From positions 3,670,001 to 3,734,000 of the forward strand of contig NZ_CP090974.1 of NCBI RefSeq assembly GCF_021513195.1: a stretch of DNA of 64,000 nt, in the 5' to 3' direction. This document shows, piece after piece, positions 18,462-29,608 of this stretch (its first letter is position 1; every line of letters starts with the position of its first letter). The stretch is from Shewanella sp. OMA3-2 (GTDB lineage: Bacteria > Pseudomonadota > Gammaproteobacteria > Enterobacterales > Shewanellaceae). The notes under the pieces are model-generated. The model ran no database searches, had not been told where the DNA came from, and saw nothing but the letters and a program-made list of their open reading frames with translations. Made by a program: the position numbers and the translations under genes.

Positions 18462-20023
18462 GAGATAGCTCCGGTTAATTTGTCTAAATCAAGATGTGCT
18501 TCTAATACGTCAGCAAGACGATTTAATTGCTGTTCTCGAATGTGATTAATATCGATAGCTTCAGCTTGCACAAGACCGGCCCACTGTAACAGCAGCTGGC
18601 AGGCTGCTGGACTGTCAAATAAGCCGTGAATATAAGTGCCCATAATCAAGTTGTCTTGACTAACTTGACCATCAAACTGAATCGTTTCTGTGCCCATTTG
18701 AATCGGATGTGAAATATCGGTACGGGTAAAATGTGATACACCACAATGAATTTCATAGCCTGTAAAGCTGGCATGCTGCTGTTCTAAGCGTAAGTAACCA
18801 CTTACTTGAGTGAGGGTTTTCTTTGAAGTTAATTCTGTATCAATATCTAACAGTGCTAAGCCTTTAATACTGCCTGCAATATCCTCTACCCCTTGGGGAT
18901 CATCAATCATCTGGCCTAGCATTTGATAACCACCGCAAATACCAATCACTTTTCCACCGTAACGTAAATGCTTTAAAATGGCGCTATCCCAACCCTGTTC
19001 GCGCATGAAATGAAGATCCGCACGGACATTTTTACTGCCGGGTAAAATGATCAAATCTGCCGAGGGAAATGGCTTATGTTGATCGGCCATACTGATATAG
19101 CGAAACTCAACTTGAGGATGCAAGCGTAAGGGATCAAAGTCGGTATGGTTACTGATCCGCGGAAAAACCAACACCAATACGATTAATTTTTTAGTAGTCA
19201 GTGAGGGACTAAGGTTTGACGATTCAACTAAACCGTCTTCAGCATCAAGATGTAAGTCGTGCAAATAAGGCAATACACCAAAAACAGGTTTTTTAGTATA
19301 GCGTTCTAACCAGTCAATACCAGGTTGCAGTAAACCTATGTCACCGCGAAATCGATTGATGACAAAGCCTTTTACTCTAGCTTGTTCAGACTCACTCAAT
19401 AATGCCAATGTCCCCACAAGATGAGCAAATACGCCGCCTTTATCAATATCAGCAATAATGATCACCGGGCAATCTGCTACTTCGGCAAAGCCCATGTTAG
19501 CAATATCACCCTGGCGTAAATTAATTTCAGCGGGACTGCCTGCGCCTTCAATAAAAATTAATGAGTACTGTTGCTGTAAGCGTCGATAAGATTGCATGAC
19601 CGCAGTTAATGCTAAGGTTTTATAACCTTGGCTTTCGGGGCCAAAAAATGCTTTGGCTTCAAGTGTAGTTAATGCTTTACCATGAATAATGACTTGAGCA
19701 CCGGTATCAGAGCTAGGTTTCAGTAATACGGGATTAAAATCGGTATGCGGCTTTAGATAACAGGCTGTAGCTTGCAACGCTTGTGCTCGGCCAATTTCAC
19801 CACCGTCTTCGGTTACCGCACTGTTTAACGCCATATTTTGTGGTTTAAACGGTGCAACAGCAATATTTTTGCGGGCAAAAACACGACACAAACCAGCAAC
19901 TAAAGTACTTTTACCCGCATCGGATGTGGTGCCCTGCACCATCAAAGCCCCTGTTAATGTGTGCTTGATATCGCGAGTAGATAGGGGATGACTTATAGTG
20001 AGTTTGGCGCTATCTATAGTCAT
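18458..20023 (-). CDS. cobQ: Adenosylcobyric acid synthase (glutamine-hydrolysing) CobQ/CbiP
   Basis: CobQ amidates four side chains of adenosylcobyrinic a,c-diamide using glutamine and ATP. The N-terminal ATPase domain has [17 protein letters not shown]. The C-terminal class I glutaminase-like domain has the nucleophile motif ICGGYQMLG near residue 360 and a histidine in GTYIHGLFD. The length, 521, is normal (Salmonella CbiP 506). It starts one base inside the cobU stop (TAATG) and overlaps cobO at its end, so the genes are translationally coupled. Confidence 0.95.
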   Translation of the reverse strand: MTIDSAKLTISHPLSTRDIKHTLTGALMVQGTTSDAGKSTLVAGLCRVFARKNIAVAPFKPQNMALNSAVTEDGGEIGRAQALQATACYLKPHTDFNPVLLKPSSDTGAQVIIHGKALTTLEAKAFFGPESQGYKTLALTAVMQSYRRLQQQYSLIFIEGAGSPAEINLRQGDIANMGFAEVADCPVIIIADIDKGGVFAHLVGTLALLSESEQARVKGFVINRFRGDIGLLQPGIDWLERYTKKPVFGVLPYLHDLHLDAEDGLVESSNLSPSLTTKKLIVLVLVFPRISNHTDFDPLRLHPQVEFRYISMADQHKPFPSADLIILPGSKNVRADLHFMREQGWDSAILKHLRYGGKVIGICGGYQMLGQMIDDPQGVEDIAGSIKGLALLDIDTELTSKKTLTQVSGYLRLEQQHASFTGYEIHCGVSHFTRTDISHPIQMGTETIQFDGQVSQDNLIMGTYIHGLFDSPAACQLLLQWAGLVQAEAIDINHIREQQLNRLADVLEAHLDLDKLTGAIS

Positions 20024-20595
20024 TAGAGGTTAGGGGCTTTTAATGAAAGAGGTAATCCAGCAACGACTAAACTGACTTGATCAGCCAATGAAGCAACAGC
20101 TTGGTTTAACCAACCAGCTTGATCAACAAACTCACGACTCAGTTGACCCATAGGCACAATCCCCGACCCCACTTCATTACTGACTAATACAACATGTGAC
20201 TGCATTTTTGCCAAAGTAGACAGTAACTGCTGCTTTTCAGTTTGCCAGCGAGATAGAGTGCCACTTTGTAACTGCTCGGATGTAAAAGATAATAAATGAT
20301 TAGTTAAATAGAGGGTTAAGCAGTCAACCAAAATAACCTGATGAGTTTTATCAATTTTGCTTAAACAATCAGCCAATGCCAATGGTGTTTCAATGGTTTG
20401 CCACAACAACTGACTGGCTTGTCTATCCTGTTGATGACGAGCTATTCTGCTACTCATCTCGTCATCACCAGCGGTTGCGGTTGCAATGTAAATAACGTCC
20501 ATACCTTGCGGTTGTGCTGCGATAATATCGGCCACTTGCTGTTCTGCAAACCGACTTTTACCGCTTCTGGCGCCACCTAGTACTAAATGGATCAC
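20023..20595 (-). CDS. cobU: Adenosylcobinamide kinase / adenosylcobinamide-phosphate guanylyltransferase CobU
   Basis: CobU phosphorylates adenosylcobinamide and then attaches GMP, activating the lower-ligand arm. The P-loop [15 protein letters not shown] is at the N-terminus, followed by [14 protein letters not shown] and [16 protein letters not shown] set the start at the GTG at 20595. It overlaps the cobS stop by one base (TAGTG) and gives 190 residues beginning directly at the P-loop strand. The longer frame to 20631 would put twelve non-family residues in front. Confidence 0.93.
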   Translation of the reverse strand: MIHLVLGGARSGKSRFAEQQVADIIAAQPQGMDVIYIATATAGDDEMSSRIARHQQDRQASQLLWQTIETPLALADCLSKIDKTHQVILVDCLTLYLTNHLLSFTSEQLQSGTLSRWQTEKQQLLSTLAKMQSHVVLVSNEVGSGIVPMGQLSREFVDQAGWLNQAVASLADQVSLVVAGLPLSLKAPNL

Positions 20596-21377
20596 TAACT
20601 TAATCCAACCGCCAAAATAACCAAGTAACATATCACTTCACTAACCTGTTGTGCGGCGCCTAAGGTATCACCCGTGTATCCGCCTATTTGGCTTCTAAAT
20701 AAACTGCCTAATAGAAAACGGACACCCCAAAGAATAATAAACAACACAAAAGCGGCAACACCATTTAGCCACAACAATACAAAAATACCACTGGCTAACA
20801 AAATGAATAAATCATTCAACGATTGTTGCTGCGCTAAAGGCTTAGATTTACCGCTGTCATCTCGGACATATTTTTCACTAAAAATTAAGCTTGCGGCAAT
20901 AACTCGGCTTAATGTGTGCGCTACAATAAAGCCACTAATAGCCGCCATTGGGCTGTATAATGCCAGCTCCACTAATAACTGCCATTTTAATAATAATGCT
21001 AAACCAATGGCCAACGCGCCATAACTGCCCAAGCGGGAGTCTTTCATTATTAACAGTTTTTCTTCAACCGTCCAGCCGCCGCCAAAACCATCGGCAGTAT
21101 CAGCTAAACCATCTTCGTGAAAACCGCCAGTGGCAATAACGCCAGCAATCATAGCCACTAAGACGGCAATATTAGCAGGTAAAATAAGTTGTACTAGCCA
21201 AAATACCAAGGCACTGATTAAGCCAACCACTAAGCCTACTACACCAAAAAATCGGCTAGATTTATTGAGCTTTTCAGCATCAATCACCACCCATGATGGG
21301 ATAGGAAGACGAGTAAAAAAACTTAACGCCACAAAAAACAGATTTAATTGCCTTAAACCACGGTATAGATTAGCCAT
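20595..21377 (-). CDS. cobS: Adenosylcobinamide-GDP ribazoletransferase CobS
   Basis: CobS is the inner-membrane enzyme that joins adenosylcobinamide-GDP to alpha-ribazole(-phosphate), the last ring-closing step of B12 synthesis. The 260-residue protein is polytopic. It has the CobS motifs FFTRLPIP near the start, GGFHEDGLADTADGFGGG (metal and substrate site) and GGYTGDTLGA near the end. It lies 7 bp after cobT and is coupled to cobU by an overlapping stop and start. Confidence 0.95.
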   Translation of the reverse strand: MANLYRGLRQLNLFFVALSFFTRLPIPSWVVIDAEKLNKSSRFFGVVGLVVGLISALVFWLVQLILPANIAVLVAMIAGVIATGGFHEDGLADTADGFGGGWTVEEKLLIMKDSRLGSYGALAIGLALLLKWQLLVELALYSPMAAISGFIVAHTLSRVIAASLIFSEKYVRDDSGKSKPLAQQQSLNDLFILLASGIFVLLWLNGVAAFVLFIILWGVRFLLGSLFRSQIGGYTGDTLGAAQQVSEVICYLVILAVGLS

Positions 21378-21384
21378 ACTTTCC

Positions 21385-22431
21385 TTAAACTACATTATCA
21401 ACACCAGCATCTTCGAAACTGGCCATGTCATTATAAAAATTGATTGCTGCTTGTACTATTGGTAGCGCCAGCGCTGCCCCTGTTCCTTCCCCTAAACGTA
21501 ATCCTAGGGACAAAATAGGTTTGGCATTTAAATGCGCCAACATTAATTTATGCCCTTGTTCTTCTGATTGATGAGCAAACACTAAATAGTCTCGAGCCGC
21601 AGGGTGTAATCTTACAGCGACTAATGCCGCAGCGGTAGAGATAAACCCATCAATTAGCACTAATATTTTTCGCTCAGCTGCCGCCAAGATTGCCCCTGTC
21701 ATTTGCACAATTTCAAATCCGCCCAAGTTAGCTAAGATATGCAGGGGAGAAATCAGATTGGGCCGATGTAATATCAATGCCTGGCTGATGAGTGATTTTT
21801 TCAATGCATAGGTTTTGTCATCAATACCAGTACCGCGCCCGACGCATTGTTCAACATCGATATCCAGTAATGCCGCCATAATTGCCGCAGCAGATGAAGT
21901 ATTACCTATGCCCATTTCACCTAAGCCAATGACATTACAACCTGACAATACGTGGCGTTCAACCACTTCATTAGCGGCCTCAAACCCCTGACTAACTTGC
22001 TCTAAACTCATGGCGGGTTGTAAATGAATTGCACCGGTACCATTGCCGAGTCTGTGTTCGGTTATCCCTTCTAACCCTAAAGGCGCTAATACACCGGTAT
22101 CAATAACCTCTAAATTAAAGCCCATTTGACGACAAAAAACGTTAACTGCCGCGCCGCCATTAACAAAATTAGCCACCATTTGGCTGGTGACTTCACTTGG
22201 GGCAATAGACACCCCGTACTTAGCTATGCCGTGGTCGCCTGCAAACACCAATAAACCTGGTTGATTAATATGTAATTTTGTTGCGGTAGGATCACATGAA
22301 AACTGTATTTGAGCGATTTGCTTAACTAATACTTCCAGTAAGCCTAATGATCCCTGGGGTTTAGTTTTTTGATCAATTTTATGTTGGATCATAGCGTCAA
22401 ACTGATGAGTAACAGGCACAACTGTAAACAT
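21385..22431 (-). CDS. cobT: Nicotinate-nucleotide-dimethylbenzimidazole phosphoribosyltransferase CobT
   Basis: CobT makes alpha-ribazole phosphate from nicotinate mononucleotide and dimethylbenzimidazole, supplying the lower ligand. Family motifs seen are [50 protein letters not shown] and the terminal [12 protein letters not shown], which holds the catalytic glutamate region. The length, 348, is typical. It follows the btuC-like gene with a 74-bp gap and is close to cobS. Confidence 0.95.
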   Translation of the reverse strand: MFTVVPVTHQFDAMIQHKIDQKTKPQGSLGLLEVLVKQIAQIQFSCDPTATKLHINQPGLLVFAGDHGIAKYGVSIAPSEVTSQMVANFVNGGAAVNVFCRQMGFNLEVIDTGVLAPLGLEGITEHRLGNGTGAIHLQPAMSLEQVSQGFEAANEVVERHVLSGCNVIGLGEMGIGNTSSAAAIMAALLDIDVEQCVGRGTGIDDKTYALKKSLISQALILHRPNLISPLHILANLGGFEIVQMTGAILAAAERKILVLIDGFISTAAALVAVRLHPAARDYLVFAHQSEEQGHKLMLAHLNAKPILSLGLRLGEGTGAALALPIVQAAINFYNDMASFEDAGVDNVV

Positions 22432-22505
22432 AACGACTCCGAGTCAGGATTAATCACTGACAAATAACAAAACTTTATTAACACTTAGCGATCCGTTATT
22501 AACGA

Positions 22506-23588
22506 TTAGCGCCGGTGCCGTAAAATGAGCAAGAAAAATACACTGCCAATGGCTGCGGTAATGATGCCTACGGGCAACTCTTGATTACCTAAAATACATC
22601 TAGCGACAACATCAATCCACACCATAAATAGCCCACCAACAATGGCGGTGACTACCATAGGTTGCCGCCCAGGAAACAGGAGTCGCACACAATGGGGGAT
22701 CATCAAACCAACAAAGCCAATTCCGCCGCAACTTGCAACTAAAACGGCGGTGATCAACGAGCACAACAACAGCATATTTAACCGTAATTTGGCAACATTA
22801 ACCCCTAGGGTATGCGCGGTTTCATCACCTGCTTGCAGCGCCACAATTTGACGTTTAAACACCAAAATAATCAGTAAACTGCCGATAACAATAACACTGG
22901 GTAATATCACCCCAGCCCAATTAGCCTTGGCAAAACTGCCTAATGACCAAAACAATACTGACGCCGTGGCTTGCGGGCTTGAAAAATACAACAATAAACT
23001 GGTTAACGAACCAAATAAAAATGATGTCGCCACGCCAGATAACAACATTCGTTCAATTTGGCTGTTGCGTCCTAACCCAGACAAACTAAGCACTAGCAAT
23101 ACAGACAAGCTTGCACCAGCAAATGCACCTATTGGTAATAATAAATTTTGCCAGCTCCACCATGCAAGATTTGCTGAAGAAAGCGCGATTAAGTCAGCCT
23201 GCGCTAATAAGCCACTGGATAACAGGCTAAAAACCAATACCGCGCCAAACGATGCCCCTGAACTAATACCAAATAAATACGGATCAGCTAATGGATTGCG
23301 GGTCACCGTTTGCAACACGCTGCCCGCTAACGCTAAACCGGCTCCGGCCACAAACGCCAGTACAATTCGCGGAAAACGCAGTTCGAATACAATTCGCTCT
23401 GTAATGCTTGCGTGAGTAACAATTAACTTACCTTGATTTGAAAATTGCTGGGCAATAGCCGATAACACATCAGTAAAGCTGATACTTGCCGCGCCAAAAC
23501 TGGCCGCTGCAATCGGAGTTGTTGCCGCCAACATGGCCAATATAAACAGAAAAACTTGGTAACGGCGCTGGTGCTTAACTGGGCTCAT
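22506..23588 (-). CDS. btuC: FecCD-family ABC permease, probable B12 importer subunit BtuC
   Basis: This 360-residue polytopic permease of the FecCD type has the family motifs RFPRIVLAFVAGAGLALAGS, NPLADPYLFGISSGAS and GFVGLMIPHCVRLL. Family members move siderophores or corrinoids. Cobalamin is inferred here because the gene sits in an operon of B12 genes behind a cobalamin riboswitch. Its start overlaps the ATPase gene by four bases (ATGA). The periplasmic partner (btuF) is not in the window. Confidence 0.88.
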   Translation of the reverse strand: MSPVKHQRRYQVFLFILAMLAATTPIAAASFGAASISFTDVLSAIAQQFSNQGKLIVTHASITERIVFELRFPRIVLAFVAGAGLALAGSVLQTVTRNPLADPYLFGISSGASFGAVLVFSLLSSGLLAQADLIALSSANLAWWSWQNLLLPIGAFAGASLSVLLVLSLSGLGRNSQIERMLLSGVATSFLFGSLTSLLLYFSSPQATASVLFWSLGSFAKANWAGVILPSVIVIGSLLIILVFKRQIVALQAGDETAHTLGVNVAKLRLNMLLLCSLITAVLVASCGGIGFVGLMIPHCVRLLFPGRQPMVVTAIVGGLFMVWIDVVARCILGNQELPVGIITAAIGSVFFLLILRHRR

Positions 23589-24445
23589 GATTGCCCCTCA
23601 TTTACAGTAGATAACCTCTTTTCACTTACTGCCTTGGTGCTATTTTGCTGCGCATAACCATAAAAATAATTGATCAACGGTTTAGCATGTTGTGGATGCT
23701 CGGTTACCTCACAGCACACTTCAAACACCTCACCAATTCGCGCTTCTGTTAGCACTTCAGTTGGGGTTCCCTGCGCCACCAGCTGGCCTTTATGAAGTAA
23801 TAAAAGGTCATCGCACATTGCGCTTGCTAGATTTAAATCATGGATAGAGGCAATTACTGTAATGCCTAAATTTTTAACTAATTCTAAAATTTGAATTTGA
23901 TAACGAATATCTAAATGATTGGTTGGCTCATCTAAAATCAGCAATTTAGGGCGCTGTACTATCGCCCTGGCAATCAACGCGCGTTGTTTTTCACCACCGG
24001 ATAATTGGCCGTATTGTAAAAATGCCTTATCAGCTAAACCCACTTGATTAATGGCATCATTAACCAACTGATTATCTTCAGCGGTATAACCATCAAACAT
24101 ACCTTTATGTGGCGTTAACCCCATTGCAATTAACTGGCTGGTGTTCATGTCAAAAAACTGCGGAGTATCTTGTTGCACTACAGCAACTTGAGTGGCAAAA
24201 ACTTTGCCGTGAAATTGACTAATATCTTGGCCAAACAAGGATATTGTGCCGCAACTTGGGGCAATATAACGATATAAACAACGCAGTAAACTCGATTTAC
24301 CCGCACCATTGGGGCCAATAATTCCCAGCATTTTATTGGCTGTGAGGCTAAAACTAATGTCAGTTAAAATTTGGCTATCATCATGTCGCCAACTCAGCTG
24401 ATTAACCACTAAAGCAGGTATTAATGCTGGCGCAGTCGCCGCCAT
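23585..24445 (-). CDS. btuD: ABC transporter ATP-binding protein, probable B12 importer subunit BtuD
   Basis: This is the ATPase of the importer above. It has Walker A GPNGAGKSS, the signature LSGGEKQR, Walker B KLLILDEPTNHLD and a switch histidine in VIASIHDLN. I chose the ATG at 24445 (MAATAPALIP). The frame is open to a TTG at 24490, which would add 15 residues. A C-terminal extension ending in a lysine- and serine-rich tail follows the core. It is the first gene behind the cobalamin riboswitch. Confidence 0.88.
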   Translation of the reverse strand: MAATAPALIPALVVNQLSWRHDDSQILTDISFSLTANKMLGIIGPNGAGKSSLLRCLYRYIAPSCGTISLFGQDISQFHGKVFATQVAVVQQDTPQFFDMNTSQLIAMGLTPHKGMFDGYTAEDNQLVNDAINQVGLADKAFLQYGQLSGGEKQRALIARAIVQRPKLLILDEPTNHLDIRYQIQILELVKNLGITVIASIHDLNLASAMCDDLLLLHKGQLVAQGTPTEVLTEARIGEVFEVCCEVTEHPQHAKPLINYFYGYAQQNSTKAVSEKRLSTVNEGQS

Positions 24446-24620
24446 TAGCGCTTCAACACTTGCGGAACTCACAAATAACGCCCTCGACAATGACTCGATT
24501 TACCATTCAGTAAGCCAAGCATAAACAAGCCAAAGATAACTCGGTGGCTAATAGGGGAAGTACTAACAAGATCAAACATACACGCTCCGCTGAGTATCCC
24601 GCTCAGGCGTAAAAATGAAT

Positions 24621-24755
24621 AGTGACAAGCTGGTATCTGACTTTTATTCGCCACAAACATAAACTATGTCAGGCAAACAATCACAGTTGCGGGGACAGTT
24701 CGGGCTTACCCGATTCCCAATACTCAACACTATATATAACACGGCTCTATTTTGG
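24621..24755 (-). promoter_or_regulatory. Cobalamin riboswitch of the btu-cob operon
   Basis: Read on the - strand, the segment holds the conserved cobalamin aptamer parts in order: GGGAATCGGG, ACTGTCCCCGCAACTGTGA, and the downstream box GTCAGATACCAGC. The GGGAA core starts about 16 bases after the cobC stop codon, so the 5' stems probably run back into the end of cobC. A CTGAG/CTCAG hairpin just downstream (about 24587-24603) may be part of the expression platform. B12 binding is expected to lower expression of the genes from btuD to cobO. Confidence 0.85.
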
Positions 24756-25470
24756 TGGTTAATGATGGCCAGTTCAATCTAAAACTGAGATTTTCAAAAC
24801 ATAAACTGTCTTGCGCTGCCATACGTAAGCCATCTGAATCAATAAATACGTCCACTTCCATTAACGCAGCATAAGGCAATTGGAATTGTGTAAACACACC
24901 AGCGCTACCTTCTGCACCAAGCAGTTGCGCCATAACACAACGCATTACCCCACCATGGGTAACAATAAGGGCTTGATTAGCTGATCCGCTGGTCAAAGTT
25001 TCATTGGCAAATAACTCATCTTGAGCATTATCTTCTATCGAATTCAGCATTTGGCTAATAATTTGCAATAACGACTGCTTCACACGGGCGCTAAACTCAA
25101 CTAAGTGCTCACCGTCTGGTGGGGTATTGTCAGGCTGCCAGGGATTTGACCAATACGCATCTAATTGTGGTTGATGTTGCTGATATAGCGCTTGCCAGGT
25201 TTTACCGTCCCATTGACCAAAATCAATTTCTTGTAAACTGTCTAATAGGGTTATGGGCAACCGGTGTTGTTTTGCGATAAGGTCGCTAAATACCGCGCAG
25301 CGTTTAAGCGGTGACGAATACACAGCAGCAGGACATAACGCTAAACTATCAAGGGCTTGTTGCATTTGTATTTGCCCTTGTTCGGACAATGCCACATCGG
25401 TTTTACCGCGCAGGATATCACCGCCCTGGCAGTGACCATGGCGTAGGAATACCAATTGAAGATGTTTCAT
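24730..25470 (-). CDS. cobC: Histidine phosphatase, probable alpha-ribazole phosphatase CobC
   Basis: This 246-residue protein of the phosphoglycerate-mutase-like histidine phosphatase family has the catalytic RHG motif (FLRHGHCQGG, His at about residue 11), then SSPLKRC, FGQWDGKTW and the second histidine in VTHGGVMRC. CobC removes phosphate from alpha-ribazole phosphate or adenosylcobalamin phosphate. That role is inferred from its place directly upstream of the B12 operon. An acidic insert around residues 150-170 is longer than in E. coli CobC. Confidence 0.85.
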   Translation of the reverse strand: MKHLQLVFLRHGHCQGGDILRGKTDVALSEQGQIQMQQALDSLALCPAAVYSSPLKRCAVFSDLIAKQHRLPITLLDSLQEIDFGQWDGKTWQALYQQHQPQLDAYWSNPWQPDNTPPDGEHLVEFSARVKQSLLQIISQMLNSIEDNAQDELFANETLTSGSANQALIVTHGGVMRCVMAQLLGAEGSAGVFTQFQLPYAALMEVDVFIDSDGLRMAAQDSLCFENLSFRLNWPSLTTKIEPCYI

Positions 25471-25511
25471 GGTTTTCAGCCTTGCCCTTAAGATAACAAC
25501 TCGCGTATTAT

Positions 25512-25535
25512 GGACGTCTATACGTATAAATGTCC
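25512..25535. promoter_or_regulatory. MetJ operator between cobC and metH
   Basis: Three adjacent 8-bp met boxes, GGACGTCT, ATACGTAT and AAATGTCC, match the MetJ consensus AGACGTCT in 7, 6 and 5 positions. Tandem 8-mers are how MetJ with S-adenosylmethionine binds. The site is 129 bp upstream of metH and 42 bp upstream of the divergent cobC start, so it may control either or both. Confidence 0.75.
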
Positions 25536-25663
25536 AAACAAAAATTCAGTTTGTTGAGAACCAGCTATTCATTTCTTGCCCATTAACTCTCGACAAAATA
25601 ATTAGTTAGATAAAAATGTCACGATTAAGTTAACGTGCCACTGCATTAAAAAGGTAATCCGTT

Positions 25664-28600
25664 ATGACCAAGTCAACTTCCTACAGTCAAGTGCTTGAAC
25701 AACTGACAAATACGCTAAAAGAGCGAATTGTTATTCTTGATGGTGCTATGGGCACCATGATCCAAGACTACAAATTAGAGGAAGAAGATTACCGTGGTGA
25801 GCGTTTTAAAGACTGGCATTGCGATGTTAAAGGTAACAATGACATGTTGGTGCTTAGCCAACGGCAAATTATTAAAGATATTCATACCAAGTACCTGCTA
25901 GCCGGTGCTGACATTATTGAAACGAATACCTTTAACGCCACGACCATCGCCATGGCTGACTACGACATGCAGTCGCTATCAGCTGAAATCAATTTAGAAG
26001 GTGCCGGGTTGCCCGCGAAGCTGCCGATGAAGTGGCCGCGCAAACAGGCTATGCCCGTTATGTAGCTGGCGTGCTTGGGCCAACCAACCGCACTTGTTCA
26101 ATTAGTCCTGATGTTAACGACCCCAGCTTTCGTAACGTCAGTTTTGATCAGTTAGTTGATGCCTATGTAGAGTCAACGACCGCCTTAATTGAAGGCGGAG
26201 CCGACATCATTATGGTTGAAACCATTTTTGATACGCTAAACGCCAAAGCTGCTTTATTTGCCATTGAAAAAGTCTTTGATCAACTTGGCGATCGCTTACC
26301 TGTCATGATTTCAGGCACAATTACCGATGCATCGGGTCGCACATTAACCGGCCAAACCACCGAAGCCTTTTACAACTCACTGCGGCATATAAAACCATTA
26401 TCAATCGGCCTTAACTGTGCATTAGGCCCAAAAGAGCTGCGCCCTTATGTAGAAGAATTATCGCGTATTGCTGAATGCTTTGTATCGGCTCACCCTAACG
26501 CAGGTTTACCAAACGAGTTTGGCGGTTACGATGAAACTCCTGAGGAAATGGCCGATATCATTAGTGATTGGGCCCGCGAAGGCATGCTTAATATTGTGGG
26601 CGGATGTTGCGGCAGTACGCCTGCTCATATCCATACCATACAAGAGGCTGTGATTAATCATGGGCCTCGCCAAATACCTGATATTCCGGTGGCGTGTCGC
26701 CTGTCAGGGTTAGAGCCATTAACCATTGATGGTAATTCACTTTTTGTTAACGTAGGCGAGCGTGCCAACGTAACCGGCTCAGCCAAATTCCTACGTTTAA
26801 TTAAAGAAGAAAAATTTGAAGAAGCATTAGATGTGGTGCGCGAGCAGGTTGAAAACGGCGCGCAAATTATCGACGTTAACATGGATGAAGGCATGCTAGA
26901 TGGTGCTGAGTCGATGAAAAAATTCTTAAACTTAATCGCATCAGAGCCCGATATCTCCGGTACCTATTATGATCGACTCATCAAAATGGGAAGTCATTGA
27001 AGCTGGCCTTAAGTGTGTTCAGGGCAAGTCTATTGTTAACTCTATTTCGATGAAAGAAGGCGAAGAAGCCTTTATAAAACAAGCAACTTTAGTCAAACGC
27101 TATGGTGCAGCAGCCATTATTATGGCCTTTGATGAAGACGGCCAGGCTGATACGCGCGAACGTAAAACTCAAATTTGTACCCGTGCCTATCGTTTGTTAG
27201 TCGATGTGGTCGGCTTCCCCCCTGAAGACATTATTTTTGACCCGAACATTTTTGCCATTGCTACTGGTATTGATGAACACGACAACTATGCAGTCGATTT
27301 TATTGAGTCTATTAAAGACATTAAAGCCAACTTACCCTATGCAATGATTTCTGGCGGTGTATCTAACGTATCGTTCTCATTCCGTGGCAACAACCCAGTG
27401 CGCGAAGCAATTCACGCAGTGTTCTTATACCATGCGATTCAAGCCGGCATGGACATGGGGATTGTTAACGCGGGGCAGTTAGCCATTTATGATGATATTG
27501 ATGCCGATTTAAAACAAAAAGTCGAAAACGTGGTACAAAACCTGCCCTGTCCGGTTGCCGATTCAACTAACACTGAACAACTACTAGATGTTGCAGAGAA
27601 ATACCGTGGAGACGGCGCTCAAGTCGCTAAAAAAGAAGATTTAGCATGGCGTAGCTGGCCGGTAGAAAAACGCTTATCACATGCCTTAGTTAAAGGTATC
27701 ACCGAATTTATTGATGAAGATACTGAAGCCGCAAGACTGCAAGCAGTCCGACCGCTTGACGTGATTGAAGGCCCATTAATGGACGGCATGAACGTGGTCG
27801 GTGACTTATTTGGCGCGGGTAAAATGTTTTTGCCACAAGTGGTTAAATCTGCCCGAGTGATGAAAAAAGCCGTTGCATTTTTAAACCCATACATTGAACT
27901 TGAAAAAGTAGAAGGCCAATCAAATGGTCGTATCTTAATGGTTACCGTTAAAGGTGATGTGCATGACATTGGTAAAAATATTGTTGGCGTTGTCTTAGCC
28001 TGTAACGGCTACGAAGTCGTCGACCTAGGCGTGATGGTCTCGGTTGATAAAATTCTTGAAGCAGTAAAAGAGCACAATATTGATATTATTGGCATGTCAG
28101 GCTTAATTACTCCAAGCCTTGATGAAATGGTACATAACGTTAAAACTTTCCATCGCGAAGGCCTGACCATTCCAGCCATCATTGGCGGCGCAACCTGTTC
28201 CAAAATTCATACCGCGGTAAAAATTGCGCCGCATTATCCACACGGCGCAATTTATATTGCCGACGCTTCGCGCGCTGTGCCCATGGTATCGAAGCTGATT
28301 AATAATCAAACTCGCCAGGCGACCATAGATGAAGCCTATGCCGAATATGATGTGATGCGTGAAAAACGTTTATCGCAAACTAAACGTAAAACCATTGTGC
28401 CAATTGAGGTTGCCCGCGAAAATCGCTGCAAACATGATTGGCAAAACTACACTCCATTTACCCCAAATGTTTTAGGCCGCCAAGTCTTTGATGATTATCC
28501 ACTGGAAGATTTAGTCGAACGTATCGATTGGACCCCCTTCTTTAGAAGCTGGGAGCTTCATGGACGCTACCCTGATATTTTAGACGATAAAGTCGTCGGT

Positions 28601-29377
28601 GAAGAAGCACGTAAACTCTTTGCTGATGGTCAGGCGATGCTTAACACCATCATCAGTGAAAAATGGCTAACGGCTAAAGCCGTGATGGGGTTATTCCCAG
28701 CTAACACAGTCAACCACGACGATATTGAGCTGTACACTGACGAAAGCCGTACAACGGTTGAAATGACTACCCACCATTTACGTATGCAGTTAGAGCGCGT
28801 CGGCAATGACAACTTCTGTTTATCGGACTTTGTTGCGCCAAAAGAATCAGGCGTTGCCGACTACATGGGCGGGTTTGCGGTTACCGCAGGACATGGCATT
28901 GATGAACATGTGGCCCGTTTTGAAGCCAACCACGATGACTACAACGCCATTATGCTTAAATGCCTTGCAGACCGTTTAGCCGAAGCCTTTGCCGAACGTA
29001 TGCATGAGCGAGTGCGTAAAGAATTTTGGGGTTACGCCGCAGATGAAGTACTTGATAACGAATCACTCATTCGTGAAAAATACAAAGGTATACGCCCCGC
29101 GCCAGGATACCCTGCGTGTCCTGATCACACTGAAAAAGGCCTGTTGTGGGATCTATTAAAACCGGATGAAACCATCGGCTTAAATATTACCGAAAGCTAT
29201 GCAATGTTTCCTACGGCAGCAGTATCGGGTTGGTATTTTGCCCACCCAAAATCTCGCTACTTTGGAGTAACTAATATTGGTAAAGATCAGGTAGAAGATT
29301 ACGCAAAACGTAAAGGCATGACTCTAGCTGAAGCCGAACGTTGGTTGTCACCAATATTGGACTACGATACAGAGTAG
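25664..29377 (+). CDS. metH: B12-dependent methionine synthase MetH, frame interrupted twice
   Basis: MetH transfers the methyl group of 5-methyltetrahydrofolate to homocysteine through methylcobalamin. All modules are present in order: homocysteine domain ([11 protein letters not shown]; zinc ligands in VGGCCGSTP), pterin domain ([11 protein letters not shown]), cobalamin domain with [11 protein letters not shown], and the activation domain ([15 protein letters not shown]). The reading frame shifts at 26004-26008 (one base missing) and at 26957-26960 (two bases missing). Restoring CCCGGG at both places gives one protein of about 1238 residues, against 1227 in E. coli. No other damage is seen, so a sequence error is likely. 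A MetJ operator lies upstream. Confidence 0.93.
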
Positions 29378-29390
29378 TAAAGTTTAAATA

Positions 29391-29595
29391 ACCTCAATTC
29401 AGGTTAAGAGATGGGCTCAATAAGCTGAATTCAACAGATTTAGCTTATTTTGGAGCAAACTTGTCATTTGTTTTGAAAACAAGGCACTTTAACACCTCAA
29501 TAGCTTGCCTATTACACGTACTCTTGTGTAAATAAATAACGCCGTTAGCACGACAAAGGGTTGTTTGGTAAGCGTTTATTATCCCGAGCTGAGGT
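29391..29595. mobile_element. MITE-like intergenic repeat, copy A
   Basis: This roughly 205-bp non-coding element has imperfect terminal inverted repeats (ACCTCAATTCAGG at the left; the right end read inward is ACCTCAGCTCGGG). It is highly similar along its length to copy B at 55193-55395, sharing GGTTAAGAGATGGGCTCAAT, ATTTAGCTTATTTTG and TTTATTATCCCGAGC. It lies between the ends of convergent metH and a GGDEF gene. No coding capacity or clear target duplication is visible. Confidence 0.75.
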
Positions 29596-29608
29596 TAATT
29601 ACATTGAG

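Noticed and set aside
24469..24660. Open frame of 63 codons upstream of btuD
   Set aside because: It overlaps the cobalamin riboswitch leader and has no family signal; the leader explains the sequence.
25664..29377. Programmed frameshifting in metH
   Set aside because: The breaks are one and two missing bases at CCCGGG-like sites with no slippery heptamer, and other genes break at the same motif.
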